Shown here: in pieces, positions 61,283-64,000 of the stretch
Numbering within the stretch: position 1 is the first letter of the stretch
Layout: each line of letters opens with the position of its first letter
The notes under the pieces: generated by a model
What the model was told of the DNA's origin: nothing
The model's database searches: none
Seen by the model: only the letters and a program-made list of their open reading frames with translations
Translations under genes and position numbers: made by a program
Assembly (NCBI RefSeq): GCF_006715495.1
Contig: NZ_VFNI01000001.1
Coordinates: 1 to 64,000, forward strand
Length of the DNA: 64,000 bases
DNA from: Herbaspirillum sp. SJZ106
GTDB lineage: Bacteria > Pseudomonadota > Gammaproteobacteria > Burkholderiales > Burkholderiaceae_D
Reading direction: 5' to 3'

Positions 61283-63148
61283 ATGCTGCTCAATACCATC
61301 AACGACCCGGCCGACCTGCGCCGCCTGTCCCGCCCCCAACTCAAGCCGCTGGCCGAGGAGTTGCGCGGTTTCGTGCTGGACTCGGTGTCCAAGACCGGCG
61401 GCCACCTGTCGTCCAACCTCGGTACGGTGGAGCTGACCATCGCGCTGCATTACGTGTTCAACACGCCGCAAGACCGCATCGTGTGGGATGTCGGCCACCA
61501 GACCTATCCGCACAAGATCCTCACCGGCCGCCGCGACCGCATGTCGACGCTGCGCCAGCAGGACGGCATCTCCGGTTTCCCGCGCCGCGCGGAAAGCGAC
61601 TACGACACCTTCGGCACCGCGCATTCGTCGACCTCGATCTCGGCGGCGCTGGGCATGGCCCTGGCCGCCAGGACGCAGGGTTCGGACCGCCATTCCATCG
61701 CCGTCATCGGCGATGGCGCGATGACCGCCGGCATGGCCTTCGAGGCGCTCAACAATGCCGGCGTCCATGACGACATCAACCTGCTGGTGATCCTCAACGA
61801 CAACGACATGTCGATCTCGCCGCCGGTGGGCGCGCTCAACCGCTACCTGGCGCGCCTGATGTCGGGCAAGTTCTACGCCCGTGCGCGCGACATGGGCAAG
61901 TCGGTGCTGCCGGCGCCGATGCTGGAACTGGCCAAGCGCCTGGAAGAGCATGCCAAGGGCATGATCGTGCCGGCCACCATGTTCGAGGAATTCGGCTTCA
62001 ACTACATCGGCCCCATCGACGGCCACGACCTCGACTCGCTGATCCCCACGCTGCAGAACCTGAAGAACCTCAAGGGGCCGCAGTTCCTGCACGTGGTCAC
62101 CAAGAAAGGCCAGGGCTACAAGCTGGCCGAGGCCGACCCGGTGCTGTACCACGGCCCCGGCAAGTTCAATCCCAGCGAAGGCATCAAGCCCAGCGCCGGC
62201 GGCAAGCTGACCTATACGCAAGTGTTCGGCGACTGGCTGTGCGACATGGCCGCGGCCGACGACAAGCTGGTCGGCATCACGCCGGCCATGCGCGAAGGCT
62301 CGGGCATGGTGGGCTTCGAAAAGAAATTCCCCGAACGCTACTACGACGTCGGCATCGCCGAGCAGCACGCGGTGACCTTCGCCGCCGGCATGGCCTGCGA
62401 GGGCATGAAGCCGGTGGTGGCGATCTATTCGACCTTCCTGCAGCGCGCCTACGACCAGTTGATCCATGACGTGGCGCTGCAGAACCTGGACGTGACCTTC
62501 GCGCTGGACCGCGCCGGCCTGGTCGGCGCCGACGGCGCCACGCACGCCGGCAACTACGACCTGGCCTTCCTGCGCTGTATCCCGAACATGGCGGTGCTGG
62601 CCGCGTCCGACGAGGACGAATGCCGCAAGATGCTGTCCACCGCCTACCAGCACAACGGCCCGGCCGCGGTGCGTTACCCGCGCGGCGCAGGCATTGGCGC
62701 CGCCGTGGAAAAGACATTGGATGTGCTGCCCTGGGGCAAGGGCGAAGTCCGCCGCGAGGGCAAGGGCATCGCCATCCTGGCTTTCGGCACCATGGTCGCG
62801 CCGGCCCTGGGCGCGGGCGACAAGCTCAACGCCACGGTCGCCAACATGCGCTTCATCAAGCCGCTGGACGTGGAGCTGGTCAAGCAACTGGCCGCCACCC
62901 ACGAAGCGCTGGTGACAGTGGAAGAAGGCTGCATCATGGGCGGGGCCGGCGCCGCCGTGTCGGAAGCGCTGGCCGCCGCCGGCATCTCCAGGCCGGTGCT
63001 GCACCTGGGCCTGCCCGACCGTTTCATCGACCACGGCGATGCGGGCCAATTGCTGGCGCAATGCGGGCTGGACGCCGCCGGCATCGCCCAGTCCATCGTG
63101 CAGCGTTTCGGCAAGGACCAGCCGCGGCTGGTGGTCAGCAACGGCTGA
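61283..63148 (+). CDS. dxs: 1-deoxy-D-xylulose-5-phosphate synthase
   Basis: The first step of the MEP isoprenoid route: pyruvate plus glyceraldehyde 3-phosphate with thiamine diphosphate. The 621-residue product has the TPP motif [16 protein letters not shown] in the N-terminal third, the catalytic Glu region in [17 protein letters not shown], and [15 protein letters not shown] of the pyrimidine-binding domain. It follows ispA by 83 bases with a weak ribosome binding site. It ends at a strong terminator. Confidence 0.97.
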   Translation: MLLNTINDPADLRRLSRPQLKPLAEELRGFVLDSVSKTGGHLSSNLGTVELTIALHYVFNTPQDRIVWDVGHQTYPHKILTGRRDRMSTLRQQDGISGFPRRAESDYDTFGTAHSSTSISAALGMALAARTQGSDRHSIAVIGDGAMTAGMAFEALNNAGVHDDINLLVILNDNDMSISPPVGALNRYLARLMSGKFYARARDMGKSVLPAPMLELAKRLEEHAKGMIVPATMFEEFGFNYIGPIDGHDLDSLIPTLQNLKNLKGPQFLHVVTKKGQGYKLAEADPVLYHGPGKFNPSEGIKPSAGGKLTYTQVFGDWLCDMAAADDKLVGITPAMREGSGMVGFEKKFPERYYDVGIAEQHAVTFAAGMACEGMKPVVAIYSTFLQRAYDQLIHDVALQNLDVTFALDRAGLVGADGATHAGNYDLAFLRCIPNMAVLAASDEDECRKMLSTAYQHNGPAAVRYPRGAGIGAAVEKTLDVLPWGKGEVRREGKGIAILAFGTMVAPALGAGDKLNATVANMRFIKPLDVELVKQLAATHEALVTVEEGCIMGGAGAAVSEALAAAGISRPVLHLGLPDRFIDHGDAGQLLAQCGLDAAGIAQSIVQRFGKDQPRLVVSNG

Positions 63149-63165
63149 TTGAGATCTATCCGTTG

Positions 63166-63203
63166 CAAACAAAACGCCCCGCGAATGCGGGGCGTTTTGT
63201 TTG
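63166..63203. terminator. Bidirectional terminator, dxs / cobalamin adenosyltransferase
   Basis: A 17-bp perfect stem (63166-63182 / 63187-63203) with core AACGCCCCGC / GCGGGGCGTT and a GAAT loop has A-rich and T-rich flanks. It serves both convergent genes. Confidence 0.93.
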
Positions 63204-63221
63204 GCGCATACCGATCGGCGA

Positions 63222-63779
63222 TCAGCGCGCCCGATCCTTTTCCCACAGCACGTCCTGCCCGCCCGCGGCGCGGTTCAGTATGCGCGCGAGCACAAAGCAT
63301 AGGTCGGACAGGCGGTTCAGGTATTGCCGCGCCGGGGCGTTGACGGTGCCGGCTTCGGCCTTGTCCAGCAGCACCACGCTGCGCTCGGCGCGGCGGCAGA
63401 CGGTGCGGCAGACGTGCGCCAATGCCGCCCCGCGCGAGCCGCCGGGCAGGATGAATTCCTTGAGCGGCGGCAAGGCGCCGTTGTACTGTTCCAGCAGCGC
63501 ATCCAGTCGCGCCAGGTGGGCGTCGGCCAGCACCGTATAGCCCGGGATGCACAGTTCGCCGCCGAGGTCGAACAGGTCGTGCTGGATCGAAAGCAGCGCC
63601 TGTCGCACATCGTCCGGCAAGTCCTCGCACAGCAGCAGTCCCAACTGCGAATTGAGTTCGTCCACATCGCCCAGCGCCTGGATGCGCAGGCTGTCCTTGC
63701 CGACGCGGCTGCCGTCGCCCAGGCCGGTGCTGCCGTCATCGCCGGTGCGGGTGGCGATCTTTGAGAGGCGGTTGCCCAT
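63222..63779 (-). CDS. Cob(I)yrinic acid a,c-diamide adenosyltransferase, PduO type
   Basis: Transfers the adenosyl group of ATP to cob(I)alamin. The 185-residue product has the N-terminal ATP motif TRTGDDGSTGLGDGSRV, then the VDELNSQLG helix and the C-terminal RTVCRRAERSVV and YLNRLSDLCFVLAR helices, as in PduO-type enzymes. AGGGAG precedes the ATG at 63779; the frame is open from 63875 without support. Confidence 0.95.
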   Translation of the reverse strand: MGNRLSKIATRTGDDGSTGLGDGSRVGKDSLRIQALGDVDELNSQLGLLLCEDLPDDVRQALLSIQHDLFDLGGELCIPGYTVLADAHLARLDALLEQYNGALPPLKEFILPGGSRGAALAHVCRTVCRRAERSVVLLDKAEAGTVNAPARQYLNRLSDLCFVLARILNRAAGGQDVLWEKDRAR

Positions 63780-64000
63780 GTGATTTCTCCCTGTGTGAAG
63801 TTGCGCGAGCTTAAGCTGCGCGCAGCGCTTGTGCAAGGCCGGCACGGCATCTTGCCTGGCCTGGCCGGCAAGCAAAAAACGATAAAGAATTCACTTGATT
63901 TGGCGGGCGAGCCGAAAAGGCATCGGAGATTTGCCGAATCACTTTGCCGCAAGAGAGTAAAATTCATCAGTTGAATCAGTGGTAAGGCCAATTCGCCGGC
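63780..64000. other. Intergenic region at the window end
   Basis: No gene is seen. It holds the promoter side of the adenosyltransferase gene and probably of a divergent gene beyond the window. AT-rich stretches lie near 63870-63900 and 63955-63985. Confidence 0.4.

Noticed and set aside
61244-63172. 642-codon minus-strand frame opposite dxs
   Set aside because: Shadow frame of a highly conserved gene.

Overview
The window is a dense, GC-rich bacterial chromosome segment. Gene content and order (rplM-rpsI-argC, erpA, hemL next to a ThiD-family gene and rubredoxin, pilGHIJ-chpA, xseB-ispA-dxs, coq7, many LysR regulators and polar-amino-acid ABC transporters) point to a betaproteobacterium of the Oxalobacteraceae. 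Herbaspirillum is the best guess; this is inference from protein resemblance, not a database result. No rRNA, tRNA, CRISPR array, phage or complete insertion sequence was found.

Layout. 0.5-3.8 kb: lipid A deacylase pagL, glycerol kinase and an SMP-30 family lactonase. 3.9-13.4 kb: an eight-gene minus-strand cluster for non-phosphorylative sugar-acid breakdown, made of a GguC/AraD1-like protein, a complete PAAT-type ABC importer, a UxaA-family dehydratase, an FAH-family hydrolase and a short-chain dehydrogenase, with a divergent LysR regulator. A 269-bp palindromic MITE-like element sits exactly between the two permease genes. 13.5-21.5 kb: a mixed set (DUF3047 lipoprotein, unknown proteins, DUF1304, LysE exporter, AraC regulator, molybdopterin oxidoreductase, aminopeptidase lipoprotein). 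21.8-29 kb: fadD, a dgoA-dgoK-hydroxyacid dehydrogenase operon for galactonate-type catabolism, a YciA-like thioesterase and an ATM1-like ABC exporter. 29-36.8 kb: HypT-like LysR, glutamate dehydrogenase, an orphan binding protein and the gltIJKL glutamate/aspartate importer. 36.9-46.1 kb: housekeeping genes pyrC, coq7, osmC-like, rplM, rpsI, argC, DUF6776, bactofilin, erpA, hemL, thiD-like, rubredoxin. 46.5-55.3 kb: the Pil-Chp chemosensory operon for twitching or surface sensing. 55.3-64 kb: LysR, 3-mercaptopyruvate sulfurtransferase, DMT permease, Rieske oxygenase, xseB-ispA-dxs (isoprenoid precursors) and cobalamin adenosyltransferase.

How the parts fit. In the sugar-acid cluster the importer probably brings in a sugar acid: its binding protein keeps the carboxylate-binding Arg but lacks the amine-binding Asp of amino-acid receptors. 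UxaA dehydrates the acid to a 2-keto-3-deoxy acid, the SDR oxidises C4, and the FAH enzyme cleaves the diketo acid. The nitrogen block joins glutamate uptake (gltIJKL) to glutamate dehydrogenase. The Pil-Chp operon has a PilG homologue whose phospho-acceptor Asp is Gly.

The most promising undescribed items are: a candidate small RNA upstream of rplM with near-consensus promoter, C/U-rich anti-Shine-Dalgarno loop and strong terminator; the MITE-like element; the non-phosphorylatable PilG; and the altered binding pocket of the sugar-acid receptor.
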